A stretch of 64,000 nt of DNA from Umbelopsis ramanniana AG (taxonomy: Eukaryota > Mucoromycota > Umbelopsidomycetes > Umbelopsidales > Umbelopsidaceae). The DNA is taken from assembly GCF_025399195.1 (NCBI RefSeq), contig NW_026252125.1, positions 62,001 through 126,000 on the forward strand, read 5' to 3'. The notes beneath the pieces are model-generated. The model saw only the letters and a list, made by a program, of their open reading frames with translations, had not been told where the DNA came from and did not search any database. Both the position numbers and the translations under genes were made by a program. Shown piece after piece: positions 37,307 to 48,090 of the stretch (positions are counted from its first letter, which is position 1; each line of letters begins with the position of its first letter).

Positions 37307-37558
37307 CCACTCTATTCGTTTTTATCTTTATTATTTGCACATAGCCATGTTTTTTTTTTTGTAAAACCTTGTCGACATCGGATGCCATAGATGGAGAATA
37401 CAGTACTCTTTTCACAAAGAAAAAATAAAAAAGAAATGAAGAGAGCACGCGCTTAGGGTGAGATGCAACATGTAAAATGCTGCTCAACATCACGTGCCTG
37501 ACGTTTTTTCTCCCTCACGCACTGTCAACGAGCGGCCCCTGTGTTATCCCCCGCTGCA

Positions 37559-39398
37559 ATGCCAGAGGACAACTATGCAATGTCAGAGACTGAGCGGCGA
37601 GTATTGCTTGATTCTATTCCAGAATTCAGTGCATTTGAGTCCCATAAAGAAAATATCACTCAAAAACGCCAAGGTCGGAAAGCCATGGAACTGGCCCATC
37701 TATTCGCCATGAACGACCACGACCGAATAAAGCATCTCGAGGAACAGCGCACTGTTTTTCACACGGCTGTGGAGCATCTCGACGAGCTAGACGACCCTTT
37801 AGAGCCCTATCTTGTGTATATCGACTTCATAGAGGCGTGCCATACACAAGGTCCCAATAGCGAGCTGGTGGAGGTGTTGGAAGAAGCCACTCGACGATTC
37901 GAGCAGGACGAAATGTACCAACACGACATTCGGTACCTTATTTGCTGGACCAAATTTGCGCGTCTTGCCGAAGATTGGCAGGCTATTTTCAAGTTTTTAG
38001 CCGATCATGGTATTGGGTTGACCCATGCGCGTTACTATGAGGAATATGCCCAGATCCAAGAAGAGAATAAGAGGTAAACCCGTCAGGAAAACGGTCGTCG
38101 GTGGGAAAGTCTTTGGGATGAATGGTATTGACGTTGTGCGGCTTTGTGTAGGTACGATGATGCTCTGGCCACGTATCGGCAAGGGATTGCTAAAAACGCA
38201 CGCCCCGTCGCGCGACTGAAGCGGCATTTCGAAGACGCGAAGGTTCGGATACAGCAAAAGAGAGAAGGCGATTCGGGCCAGCGATCAAGGTCTGTTCTGG
38301 GCGAGAAATCCGTTTCGGCACTGGGTAATGCTGGCATTCGCCCACCTTCGTTACATGACGCCCTGGATATGTCGGCTCCTCGAGAAAAATTCTCGGTATT
38401 CGTGCAGTCGGACAACACCTCCAGTGGATCTTCTTCAATCAGCAGCCCTGCCGCCAGTCAGAAACTGGCATCCGATGTCTACCGCCGCAAGGAAAATGTA
38501 CTTGAGAAATCCATGTTCAAGGGTTCCATCCTTCCGCAAAAAACCACCTCCAAACCATCTCCTGCTAAATTTGCTGTGTTTCGAGACGATGTAAGTTCAA
38601 AGACGCCGTTTATATTTGAGAAAATCACAGAGGTTTTTTACTCAAACATTATTTTTTCTATTTTAGATGGGAACAGATAATGATACATCTCAGTCCTCTG
38701 CTTCTCCTCAAGCTAAAGGGTCCAGCAGCAGTGACCATGACGCCGCCGCCCTGAACAACCATGCGGACGGTGCTTCTTTTGCATACTACATGGGTTCAAG
38801 AAGCATATCCTCTTCCATTCCAAACAGTTCGGATCGATTCATGGAGTGGTTTTCATCTGTAAAGTCCACGATCATTCGATCAGAGGACTCACGCGGTAAA
38901 CCTGAGTGGGTAGCAGCCATGCGGTCAAACGATAACGAAAACGGTTCGGAGATGAGCTTTGAGGAAATGAGGACGCTGCATCCCAAATACAAACTGAACA
39001 TGGCTCCAAGCACCTCGTTTGACACTGGTAAGACACTTCAACGCTTGTACAGTACAATAGCTACATGTTGCTCACCTAAGTGAAAATTAGACTTTGAAGA
39101 GAAACCAGTCACGCCGGATTCGCCAACCATCGAAACCAAGGCTGCCATGAAGATAGTCGGCGAACTCTGGACAACAGCTGTCCCTGACTTTGATGAGGAC
39201 AGTATGGACTTGGACGATCGACCGAGGCGGCCTGTACTCAACACCATTTCAGATGAAAACGGCGATGCTCGTCTACCTCTTGGTGAGGTACGTACGCCAA
39301 CGCGACGGCCGCTATCCATTGTCGACCACCGGTCGCCCCTTGACGAACGACTCTTTGGAAGCCCTAGTAAACGACGGCATATCGACTCAAAGCCATAG
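37559..39398 (+). CDS. MAD3: Spindle checkpoint protein Mad3 (BubR1-type, no kinase)
   Basis: Four exons (37559-38073, 38152-38590, 38667-39027, 39091-39398) give 540 residues. The first KEN box (SHKENITQ, about 30-32) is followed by the Mad3/Bub1 homology TPR region (about 40-200; LDELDDPLEPYLVYIDFIEA, RYLICWTKFARLAED). A second KEN box lies near 285 (RRKENVLEK). A GLEBS-like Bub3-binding motif is around 412-426 (EMSFEEMRTLHPKY). No kinase domain follows, so this is Mad3 and not Bub1. Mad3 with Mad2, Bub3 and Cdc20 forms the complex that inhibits the APC/C. Starts at 37559 or 37580 are possible. A TCACGTG box is 63 bp before the ATG. Confidence 0.9.
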
Positions 39399-39702
39399 AT
39401 ACCCCCTCTCATGTTTCCACACCTACCTTTTCGACCATCATTTACTGTTTCCCCAAGTATTTCACATCAACCCTTCCTTTACATACATCCTACTTAGCAA
39501 AGTAATAAATACAGAACAACACAACCATTCGGCGCAATGATACAGTGAAATTTGCATTGATGTTCAGCGGTAAAATTGGGACAGCCTTAAGCTCCAAATT
39601 TTGGAGAATTTACAAATACTGCTTCTTCAGTGCATCGGAGTTTGTAACTAAATTTTAAAAATTTGAAAAAAGGTAAACTTCGCTAATCTGCTCAGTTCTT
39701 TT

Positions 39703-40566
39703 ATGTTCCTTCTTATTCAACACCTCACTGTTCATCGTCTGAAAACCCATCTCAAGTCCCCATCTTCTAATTTCTATCGATTCACCTCTACCATTAATAC
39801 CTCCTCCCTCATGACCGCTGACATCAACTACAAACCTTACGTCCTCTCCGAGAAGCAAACCGACTGGGTCGCTGATCTCGAGTTGGATTCAGCATCGCAG
39901 TCGGGAATGGGCCAAGATCCCGTAAAGGTTCTGGTTTTGTACGGTTCGCTTCGCAAGACTTCGTATTCACGATTCCTAGCCTATGAATTTGCTCGCATTT
40001 TGGATAAACTTGGGGCTGATGTCAAAGTTTTTGACCCTACTGGATTGCCGGTCAAAGACGATGTGTCTCAAAACCATCCCAAGGTACAGGAAATCCGAGC
40101 GTTGAGCACATGGTCGCAAGCGCAAGTGTGGGTTTGTCCTGAACAGCATGGAGCCATTACTGCCGTGTTCAAAAACCAGATTGACTGGATTCCCTTGTCC
40201 ATTGGATCCGTGCGTCCTACCCAAGGACGAACGCTGGCTGTTGCTCAAGTCAGTGGGGGATCTCAAAGTTTCAACACCGTGAACACCTTGCGACTTCTCG
40301 GAAGATGGATGCGCATGTTCACCATTCCAAACCAATCATCTGTTCCCAAAGCATGGACTGAGTTTGATTCCAATGGGAGGATGAAGGAGTCTGACTTGCG
40401 GGATCGGGTGGTGGATGTTGCTGAAGAATTATTCAGAATGACGCTTGTGCTTCGTCCCCATGCTGATCGTTTAGTCGATCGATACAGTGAACGCAAAGAG
40501 AAACTTGAGAAAGGACGCTTGCTCACTCAACAAGAGAAGGAAGAATTCAAAACCATGGCGAAATAG
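39703..40566 (+). CDS. arsH: ArsH-type NADPH-dependent FMN reductase (organoarsenical oxidase)
   Basis: An intronless frame of 287 residues from 39703, or 251 from the internal ATG at 39811. The ArsH core is clear: [20 protein letters not shown] (FMN phosphate loop), [58 protein letters not shown], and an acidic/basic helix tail. ArsH proteins oxidise trivalent methylated arsenic to the less toxic pentavalent form and reduce quinones or metal ions. Residues 1-36 before MTADIN lack acidic residues and are Arg/Lys/Ser/Thr-rich, like a mitochondrial presequence; they could instead be untranslated leader. It lies next to ArsC and ACR3, forming an arsenic cluster, and is convergent with ArsC. Confidence 0.9.
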   Translation: MFLLIQHLTVHRLKTHLKSPSSNFYRFTSTINTSSLMTADINYKPYVLSEKQTDWVADLELDSASQSGMGQDPVKVLVLYGSLRKTSYSRFLAYEFARILDKLGADVKVFDPTGLPVKDDVSQNHPKVQEIRALSTWSQAQVWVCPEQHGAITAVFKNQIDWIPLSIGSVRPTQGRTLAVAQVSGGSQSFNTVNTLRLLGRWMRMFTIPNQSSVPKAWTEFDSNGRMKESDLRDRVVDVAEELFRMTLVLRPHADRLVDRYSERKEKLEKGRLLTQQEKEEFKTMAK

Positions 40567-40706
40567 CCCGGATAACCCGCTCGCTCGCCATGCCAATAGA
40601 ATACACTCAGCATCGCTTGTCGGTCATTTCACATGTACAAAGTCAGTCCCTAGATTCATCATTTTTGATTTATAAAAATATATTATGGAAAACACACGGC
40701 CCCACA

Positions 40707-41183
40707 TCATTTGTTTGGCATGGCACAGACATCGCCATAGTATAGAGTATAGGTTGGCGCACGGTCTTCTTTTATAGAGGCTACCAATTCGTTGACTCTT
40801 TCTTGAATTTCGTTTCTTGCTACTTCAAAGTCATGTTCACTACCGCCTGTGGGATCCACAACGTTCCAATCTTCAAATCGTTTGCCCTGCTTCCAACTTT
40901 CAGGCACCGTAGCTCCACAACCACACATGGAGATGATGATGGAGAAGTCATCGGCGGAAAAAGTGTCTATCATTTTAGATGACTGAGTAGTAATGTCTAT
41001 GTGAAGATTTTTCATGGTTTTGATAGCATCTGGATTAAGTCGGCTTTGTCCTTCCAGTGCAGCACTCTCTACGCGGCTGAAAAAAGCGTTTCCAGATTCA
41101 GTTCCGTACAAATGCCGTCCGAATCCCTCGGCCATTTGCGAGCGGCAGGAGTTATGGCGGCAGACAAAGAGCACACTTGACAT
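40707..41183 (-). CDS. arsC: Arsenate reductase, bacterial LMW-phosphatase-type ArsC
   Basis: An intronless frame of 158 residues. The P-loop phosphatase start VLFVCRHNSCRSQMAEGF contains the CX5R motif (Cys8, Arg14). A CGC pair (MCGCGAT, Cys87 and Cys89) lies where family members keep their redox cysteines, and WNVVDPTGG supplies the catalytic Asp region. It should reduce As(V) to As(III) in the cytosol. This is the thioredoxin/LMW-PTP lineage common in bacteria, unlike the Cdc25-like Acr2 used by yeast. The CxC spacing recalls cyanobacterial (Synechocystis) ArsC, so glutaredoxin/GSH coupling is possible. The lack of introns in an intron-rich region suggests transfer or retroposition. It shares a promoter region with ACR3. 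Confidence 0.9.
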   Translation of the reverse strand: MSSVLFVCRHNSCRSQMAEGFGRHLYGTESGNAFFSRVESAALEGQSRLNPDAIKTMKNLHIDITTQSSKMIDTFSADDFSIIISMCGCGATVPESWKQGKRFEDWNVVDPTGGSEHDFEVARNEIQERVNELVASIKEDRAPTYTLYYGDVCAMPNK

Positions 41184-41325
41184 TGTGAAATGAACTGGAA
41201 AGGAATGTTTGGCAAGTGAAGGGATCGATCTTCAGTCGCCTTTTTACATTTTCGAGTTCCGTTAGCCACGTGCGACAGTGTCTGATTGTTTTCCTCAAAT
41301 TAAGCTTCCGCTTGTTTAAAGTGGC

Positions 41326-41459
41326 CCAATCACAGCGCTCTTGACTCAGCATTCTTACCGTTTATCCTCTATTTAAACGTCACTTACCGCAGACCAATCA
41401 CAGTCTATTGACTAAGCATCCCAATTTGGTTTTTTGCCGTCTAACCTTTTTATTTAAAA
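41326..41459. promoter_or_regulatory. Duplicated promoter module between arsC and ACR3 (CCAAT + AP-1/Yap-type sites)
   Basis: Two imperfect tandem units of about 68 bp occur. Unit A has CCAAT (41326-41330), TTGACTCA (41341-41348) and ATTTAAA (41371-41377). Unit B has CCAAT (41394-41398), TTGACTAA (41408-41415) and TATTTAAAA (41451-41459). TGACTCA is the AP-1 core, and TGACTAA is the reverse of TTAGTCA, a known Yap site. The module lies in the 314-bp gap between the divergent arsC and ACR3 start codons and could control both. Confidence 0.6.
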
Positions 41460-41497
41460 CTTCACTTTCCCGCTCCAGCTTTGATCCTGTCAACGCA

Positions 41498-42860
41498 ATG
41501 TCTTCATCTAACCAACCTTGCTTGAAAACAGCAGAATGCAATTACGATTATTGCTACGCCGAAACAGTAGAACCTGCCGTCGGGGCTAAAGGTAGGATCA
41601 TATCAGGCGGATTCACAGTATCATTTCGCCATTGACACCGTTTTCAGATCTTGTCAAGAAACTGGGATTTTTAGATCGCTTTCTGGCTCTATGGATTATC
41701 CTGGCCATGATCGTGGGTGTCCTCATTGGATATTATGTGCCTGGCGTTCAACCAGCATTTGCCACCGTCGAATTCAGTTCAGTGTCCGTGCCCATTGCCA
41801 TTGGACTGCTGGTCATGATGTACCCGGTTCTGTGCAAACTAGAGTACGAGCAGCTACCGAAAATATTTTCACAACGTGAAATATGGGTCCAATTGGCTCT
41901 TTCGTTCGTCTTGAATTGGATTGTCGGTCCTATCCTCATGACGGGTCTCGCATGGGCCACTCTGTTTGATTTGGAAGGATATCGCACGGGCGTGATCATG
42001 GTCGGCATGGCTCGATGTATTGCTATGGTCTTGATCTGGAATGAAATTGCTATGGGCAATCCAGACTACTGTGCCATTCTCATGGTGTTCAATTCTGTCT
42101 TGCAAATTGCTCTGTACTCACCCCTCTGTGTGTTGTTTATCAACATCGTCCCTACTTGGTTCGGTGGACATGTAGACGCAGAAATTCAATTGGAAATGTG
42201 GCCGGTCGTGCAATCCGTCCTGATCTACCTCGGCATTCCTTTAGCTGCAGGTTTCTTAACACGCATACTCCTAATCCGTCTGGTGAATAAGCACTGGTAC
42301 GACACCAAATTTCTTCCACGCATTGGACCCTTTGCCTTGATCGGACTGCTATATACCATCATCGTTATGGTAAGTCGAGCCTGAAGAACACCATTCATCG
42401 AATGTTAAGCTAATGCTATACTCTCCTTTACATCGTATAGTTTGCTAATCAAGGCCATCATATCGTGACCAATATTGGCTCGGTGTTCCGAGTCATGGTC
42501 CCTATGCTCTGCTATTTCATCATCATGTTCTTTGGAACATTCATGGTCTGTCGCCTAATGGGCTTTCCATATACTCAGGCAGTCACCCAATCGTTCACAG
42601 CTGGAAGTAATAACTTCGAATTGGCCATTGCTGTCGCCGTAGGGGTGTATGGCATCAACTCTGATCAAGCTTTGGCCGCTACCATTGGCCCACTTATAGA
42701 AGTGCCAGGTAAGGTTTATCCTATCAATTTAAGTTCTAACGCAACACTCCGACAATACTGACGCAAATTCATTTTAGTATTGCTCATTCTCTCTTATTTG
42801 TCACTTTGGCTGAGGAAGAAGCTCACTTGGAAGAAGGTCGAAACCACCGAAGTAGCATAA
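41498..42860 (+). CDS. ACR3: Arsenite efflux transporter Acr3
   Basis: Four exons (41498-41591, 41648-42369, 42441-42708, 42778-42860) give 388 residues with ten predicted membrane segments. Family blocks are present: LALWIILAMIVGVLIGYYVP, MMYPVLCKLEYEQLPKIF, the ARCIAMVLIWNEIAMG segment with the essential conserved Cys, and FTAGSNNFELAIAVAVGVYG with the conserved Glu. Acr3 exports arsenite (and in some species antimonite) across the plasma membrane by proton antiport. The N-terminus holds four cysteines (CLKTAECNYDYCYAE), which could sense or bind As(III); that is inference. Transcription is divergent from arsC. The last exon is only 83 nt and encodes the final membrane segment and a basic tail. 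Confidence 0.95.
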
Positions 42861-42890
42861 ATGTGTATATAGTACAATTTGTAAATACGA

Positions 42891-43094
42891 TTAGTTTGTT
42901 TTGCATTTGGCAAAATGGCGTCCTCTGTCTGAACGTAACAGGATGGTGTATTCATTGAAGGGAAGTTGGAGAGGGACAGACTTTTCCAGTGGGACCTGCT
43001 TGACAAAACGCCACTGGGGTAGGTTGGCAACGAGATAGGTTTCCTGATACGGAGCACTTGGCAGACCGAACCCCTTGTACAGACGCAGTGACAT
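42891..43094 (-). CDS. Possible small protein (67 aa, unknown)
   Basis: The frame from the ATG at 43094 reads MSLRLYKGFGLPSAPYQETY and continues with varied, protein-like composition to KCKTN at 42891. It lies antisense to the 3' flank of ACR3 and downstream of the third G-alpha. There is no domain, no clear promoter and no splice context. Treat as hypothetical; antisense noise is a real alternative. Confidence 0.22.
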   Translation of the reverse strand: MSLRLYKGFGLPSAPYQETYLVANLPQWRFVKQVPLEKSVPLQLPFNEYTILLRSDRGRHFAKCKTN

Positions 43095-43313
43095 GATGCT
43101 GCAGCGTCCATGCTTTGGCCGCACAAGTCACCATATTGTCTGAATGGCAAGCTTGGTGGATGCGCACTTCTTTAAAGTGTGATCTCAGCACAGCCTCTAA
43201 AACAATTCTCTCAACATTTGTGTATGCTACATGAAACCTTCTGAAACTCTGAAAAGCGGAAAGATTATCTATTTGTACTTTTACTCTTTACAGATTCCGC
43301 TGTGATATTAATG

Positions 43314-44670
43314 TTACAGTAACAAACTCTGTATGTTTTCGCGAAGAATCGTGTCGTTAACAGCATTCATAACGTGCCGTAGTAGCTTGGTATCCGTTGC
43401 GTCCGTGTAATGGGTGTAGATGACTTTTCCCGGATTCTTATTGAGGCGTTCAAACCGGTTGCGGAAATATACTTTGGTATCATTCAGGCTTGTATCGTCG
43501 CCTGCAAAATCCGTGAAGAATTTCGATACGGGAGACGTTAAAATTTTTCGACTGAATACGTCGATCTTGTTCAAGAATAAAATCATCGATGTGGCTTTGA
43601 ACCATTGCGAATTGCATATAGAGTCAAACAACATGAGAGCCTCATGCATTTGGTTCTACCGTGACACACACAGGTTATAAGAGGTTGAACAATGCCCCAG
43701 GTAGCCATTCGGAAATAAAAACTTACAGAATCTTTGTCTTCTACTAAGCAGGCATCGTATCCACTGATAGCCACAGTAAAAAGCACAGCGGTTACATTTT
43801 CAAAGCAATGAATCCTGTACGGACATGGTAATGAATTAGGCAAAAAAAGTTTTAGTCAGCCACACATGCATTATGTTACGTTACCATTTCTTGCGTTCAC
43901 TTCGTTGACCACCGACATCGAACATTCTATAAGTCAACGCTCCTTCTTTGAAAACTGTCTCTGCAATACCCGTCGTCTTCACTCGACTTCGAATAATATC
44001 CTCATCTGTGGGTGTGTAACCTGCCATAAACAACCTGTCTACTTGATTGAAAAAGCTGGTTCACCCAAATAAAAAAAAAAGGCGTCAGGGTTAGGGGTGT
44101 TACAATGGGGTGATACGCAATCGACACTTACATGTTGGCATTGTCGTCCAAAGCATAGCTGCTGCCATGACCATACGCCGCTTGAACACCTTGGTCGTTC
44201 CACAGTGTTTTGATTGGCTCCAGTAGATGGGCTGGATAGGGTTTCCCTCGTTCGATCGCCGGGACGTCTCGAAATAAAGGGACGAGTTCAGCATGATGAT
44301 CGTTTTGCAGCGGGATACCCAAATGGTCCATCGCCTCTAGTATGTTCTGCATTGACATCATGACATTTTCAAATACCACCCCTCGAAACGTCTCTCGTTC
44401 GTCGTCTGTGAAGTGATGCGCATGAATCAATCGCATTTGCTTCAATATCGTGGATTTGCCCGATTCTCCGGCGCCTAGAAACCGTTGAAGTATTAGTCAT
44501 GCAGACGACGAAGAATGCATCTCCCATGTGGAACTACCCCTTGAATGGGCCTTACCTAATAACAATAATTTGACTTCGCGTGCCATACGATACTTTTCTT
44601 CTTTGAGCGCCGAGTCAATGGCCTTCGATCGAGCCGTGGTTGGAGAAGGGGTGGATGCGCAGCTACCCAT
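43314..44670 (-). CDS. Heterotrimeric G protein alpha subunit (copy 3)
   Basis: Five exons (44670-44556, 44474-44132, 44055-43885, 43814-43727, 43655-43314) give 352 residues. Motifs are MGSCAS (myristoylation and palmitoylation), [36 protein letters not shown] and TDATDT, ending in NIQSLLL. It matches copy 2 in length, in the first exon (115 nt), and in the 171-nt and 88-nt exons around switch II, but lacks two of copy 2's introns. Its 343-nt second exon and 342-nt last exon match copy 1. This makes it structurally intermediate and a likely parent or sister of copy 2. It should act in receptor signalling at the plasma membrane; the receptor and effector are unknown. Confidence 0.95.
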
Positions 44671-45716
44671 GTGTGTGGATTATTATGCAGTATGTTGTGC
44701 TATGCAGAGAGAAAGAAAATTGTCCGTGCTCGATGCTGGTGGAATTCAAGGAATGGAGGATGTTGGAGGAGCAGGAATGAGTGGAGACAGTGTGCTATGA
44801 GAAAGAAAAAGGCGAACTGGGAGATTGTCCAGGCGAGTGTTTTTTTCTTTTTAACAAAAAAAAAAAACGGGCAATTAAGATAAGTATTTTGTTTTACCAT
44901 GGCGGTCTTCACGTGGAGTTTAAACGCTTGTCATTCGGTATATTATTTCTCCTACCTCTTTACAGTGTAAGGTATGGAGCCTTGCTTGCTCTCTCAAAAT
45001 AACACTGCTCACTCTGTCATGTATGGGCTGCACCACTCAGCTTGACAAAGGAAGAAACTGCCATCAGCTATGACCTCCGGAGTTGTCACCATGTCATGTC
45101 CGCGATAATGACCACAGGAGAGTCCGAACATGTAGATAAACTATCACATTAGCTTTCAACTGTCACGATCAGGTTTTCTTTTTTAATTCGAGGCTTCTAT
45201 GGCCTATGACATATGCAGAAAATGTAACATCACTAAACCCTTTGTGGGTTCATTTTTCTCGGGCAACGAATCGAGTCGAAAGCCGATGGCGCCTTACCCG
45301 TCCCTTTTTAAATGCATTCTCCAAAAGAGCGGTCAACATAATAGCGATCGACACTGCAGCCCTCTCCACATTTTCACTTCTACACTTTCTCAGCTGCATC
45401 GCATCACTTGCACACGTACGGGCACTTCATACACAAAGTTCATTGTGGATGGATGGCCAGGAGGAACCTCCATTGCCATTCACTATCACGAAGGGGCGAT
45501 GTCTTCCTACGGATCCACTACCATATGTGGTAAAGTACTTCTTTTCATCTCAGAGATCCCAACCTCAGCTCCTATTAATGTATATTGCTGAGAACCCAGC
45601 TCAGCTCAGCTCAGCTACAATGTTTGGCGTTACAAATGTACATTTTTATCATGTGTTGTTATGCAACACCATTTGCTTATGATACATAGGGATTTAAAAC
45701 TACAAAACATGGGAAC
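44671..45716. other. Intergenic region upstream of G-alpha copy 3
   Basis: About 1.05 kb. Two overlapping frames of 130-158 codons (45199-45682) show no domain and skewed composition and are not called. A short AGCTC repeat (about 45598-45617) and CACGTG at 44910-44915 are present. Confidence 0.45.
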
Positions 45717-47158
45717 CTACACCTTCCACCGCCAAGCACCTGTTCGCTTGCCTACTTCCAAGCGAACCATAAGCACAGCGCCACTTGACACCATGAGAAG
45801 AACGCCAACCATGGTGATACAGCTTGTGAAGCTGGAGGGTAACTTGCTGACTGACGACGAACCATTCCGAATAAGTGCTCCAGCCACCGGGGTCCCAACT
45901 AGAGTACCTAATCCACGCAGCATGTACAAAAATCCATTGATACTGGCGAAATGCTGGACACCGAAGATCTCGGCCAATACCGTTGGAAACAAAGACACAT
46001 AGACACCGGCTGTGACACCATAAATGATAGTGAACACAATGAAGATGGCTGAAACATTGGCGCCACTACCAAGTACGCTGGATGGAAGCCAAAGTGCAAG
46101 GATCGAAATGGAGCTGATCAAGGTGCAGATCAGTAAAATATTGAGTCGCCCATAGCGATCGGCAGCATGGCCAAGAACCACCTTTCCAGCTGCACTGAGA
46201 CCATTGCTCATGGCGATGAAATTGGCTCCAGCCACAGCGCTGAAACCCAGAGCTCTGGCATAGGAGGAGAAGAAATAAATCGGGGTATAGTAAGCAGCAG
46301 CTTGAAGAGTAGCAGCTGCTGCTTTGATCATGAACAGGCGACTACGAGCAATGTTCCAATTGACCAGCGGGATTTTAAATTTGTTTTGAGCGTTCATTTC
46401 ATTGCGACGTTGACTTTCTGGATCCCACTTTAATACAAAGGCCGAACCACAGATGAGGATGAAAGAGACGCCACCCGTTATTCGAAGCGTGGTTCTAAAT
46501 CCAAATGCGCTGTTGAGCGCTCGCAAGGTAGGTGCCCACACCAGTCCACCCACACCTGTTCCACTGAGAGCAATGCCCAACGCCAGGCCGCGTCGTTTGT
46601 TGAACCAAGCAGGGGCCACCGTCACCGAGGGGATGTACGTAAGGCATGTCCCGCACCCTAGCAGCACACCTTGCGCGAGGATGAAGTGCCAGAGTTGTGT
46701 ACCGAAGGACGCAAAAACATTGCCAGCAGCGAATAGCGTCCCTCCCAACAGAGTGACTCTGCATGGACCATATGTCTTGGCCCATGCCGATGCGAAGGGA
46801 GCTCCAATGGTCATCAACGATACTCCCAGTGTTCCAATGAGATCAATTTGCGCTGGACTGACACCTTGAAAGGGTCCTCCTAACGTTTCGTACAATTCCT
46901 GATACACACCGAACGCAAAATTTAATCCACATCCAGTGAAAGTCAATGTGAAAGCTGCCATAACGGTTAACACGGCCTGTCTGTTGATGTACTTTTTAGT
47001 ATTTTTCCAATGCTACGTTGATTTGGATGGCTCGTCCCTCACCTTTTCAGTTGTAGAACCGTATAAGTCGGTAGAGTCGACACTTCGGCGTTGGAAACAT
47101 GGTCGTCGGTCCCGAGATCGGATGACAATGGAATGGCATGGAGACTAGGATCAGACAT
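45717..47158 (-). CDS. MFS transporter, monocarboxylate-porter-like
   Basis: Two exons (47158-47043, 46980-45717) give 459 residues with about twelve membrane segments. The N-terminal cytoplasmic part is 38 residues (MSDPSLHAIPLSSDLG...). The first helix region reads AFTLTFTGCGLNFAFGVYQE. Further blocks are GVLLGCGTCLTYIPSVTVAPAW followed by FNKRRGLALGIALSGTGVGG, typical of the fungal MCH/monocarboxylate-porter family. GHAADRYGRLN is the central MFS loop. Substrate is unknown: monocarboxylates, riboflavin or other organic anions are handled by relatives. The 62-nt intron sits just before the first membrane helix. The gene is followed by the G-alpha copy 3 promoter region. Confidence 0.9.
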
Positions 47159-48090
47159 TCTGGAAGCAATGCAATTTCAAGTCCAAAGGTGTATGAGAGG
47201 CCGCTGGTTCATACAAGCTTGTAACAGCTGGAAAATCCAAAAGTTATATACTGTAACGGCTATGAAGGGTATAAAAAAAGGGCTTGCCCAAATTAGATAA
47301 ATATTCAGATGGAGTCGGAACCTTGTCCTGCCACATCTTCCTCAACTAACCAAGCTTACATCATCATAGCATCCTCAATAGAACCTGCTAATGGCATTAC
47401 GGACAGCTCAAACCCCTTCAGGTGACGATGAAGACACCCGTTTACTGACGCTCTCCTCTAAATGATGCTGACATCTAGAACTCTTAACCTAAAACTATGC
47501 CATGGGCGGAGGAAGATAGACTTTGTCCATGACTCAATCCGACATAAAGCTCAAGTCATGCTTCCATTGAAAAGATCGAGTGCTGATCCGTAAGCCTCAT
47601 CTTTGGAAATACAGTTTTACCATGCGGACGTTCCCGGAGGAGAAGTCAGCATGGTAGAACGTGTGAGAAATTTCATAGCCCAATTTTCAAACACTAGAAA
47701 TCATTTACGTATACCTTGATTTTGATCTTACAAACTGGACTTGTTAAAGAATAGTATTCAAGAAACCCTTTACCAGTAAAATATAACCGGTCAAGGCATT
47801 AGAGTGGAGCCTCTGTTGCAGCTTATTTTATGGATGTATAGGATGGGTCCACTCCTTTTGTCTTCGCATTATTTTGGGTACTGCTTTATTTTATTCGTTA
47901 GCTATGTCCACCAGGTTAAAGTACATCATATTCCATTATTAATACTTCTTGTAAAAATGGTTCATATCATTGTTAACCATACACTTGATTGATGCCTATG
48001 TAGTGTGTCGCTCTCAAAAATTTTGGGTCAGTGTTCTTCACTGACTTAAGGGCTAATCTTTTTCCAAGCAGGCTCCGCTATACCTAGGTC
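47159..48090. other. Intergenic region between the MFS transporter and the MOB gene
   Basis: About 930 bp divergent gap, A/T-rich, no supportable gene or RNA. Confidence 0.5.

Noticed and set aside
45598-45617. AGCTC short tandem repeat
   Set aside because: Only a few units, no flanking structure; ordinary microsatellite.
45199-45682. Two overlapping plus-strand frames (130 and 158 codons)
   Set aside because: Both lack domains, overlap in different frames, and have a composition typical of random A/T-balanced DNA.
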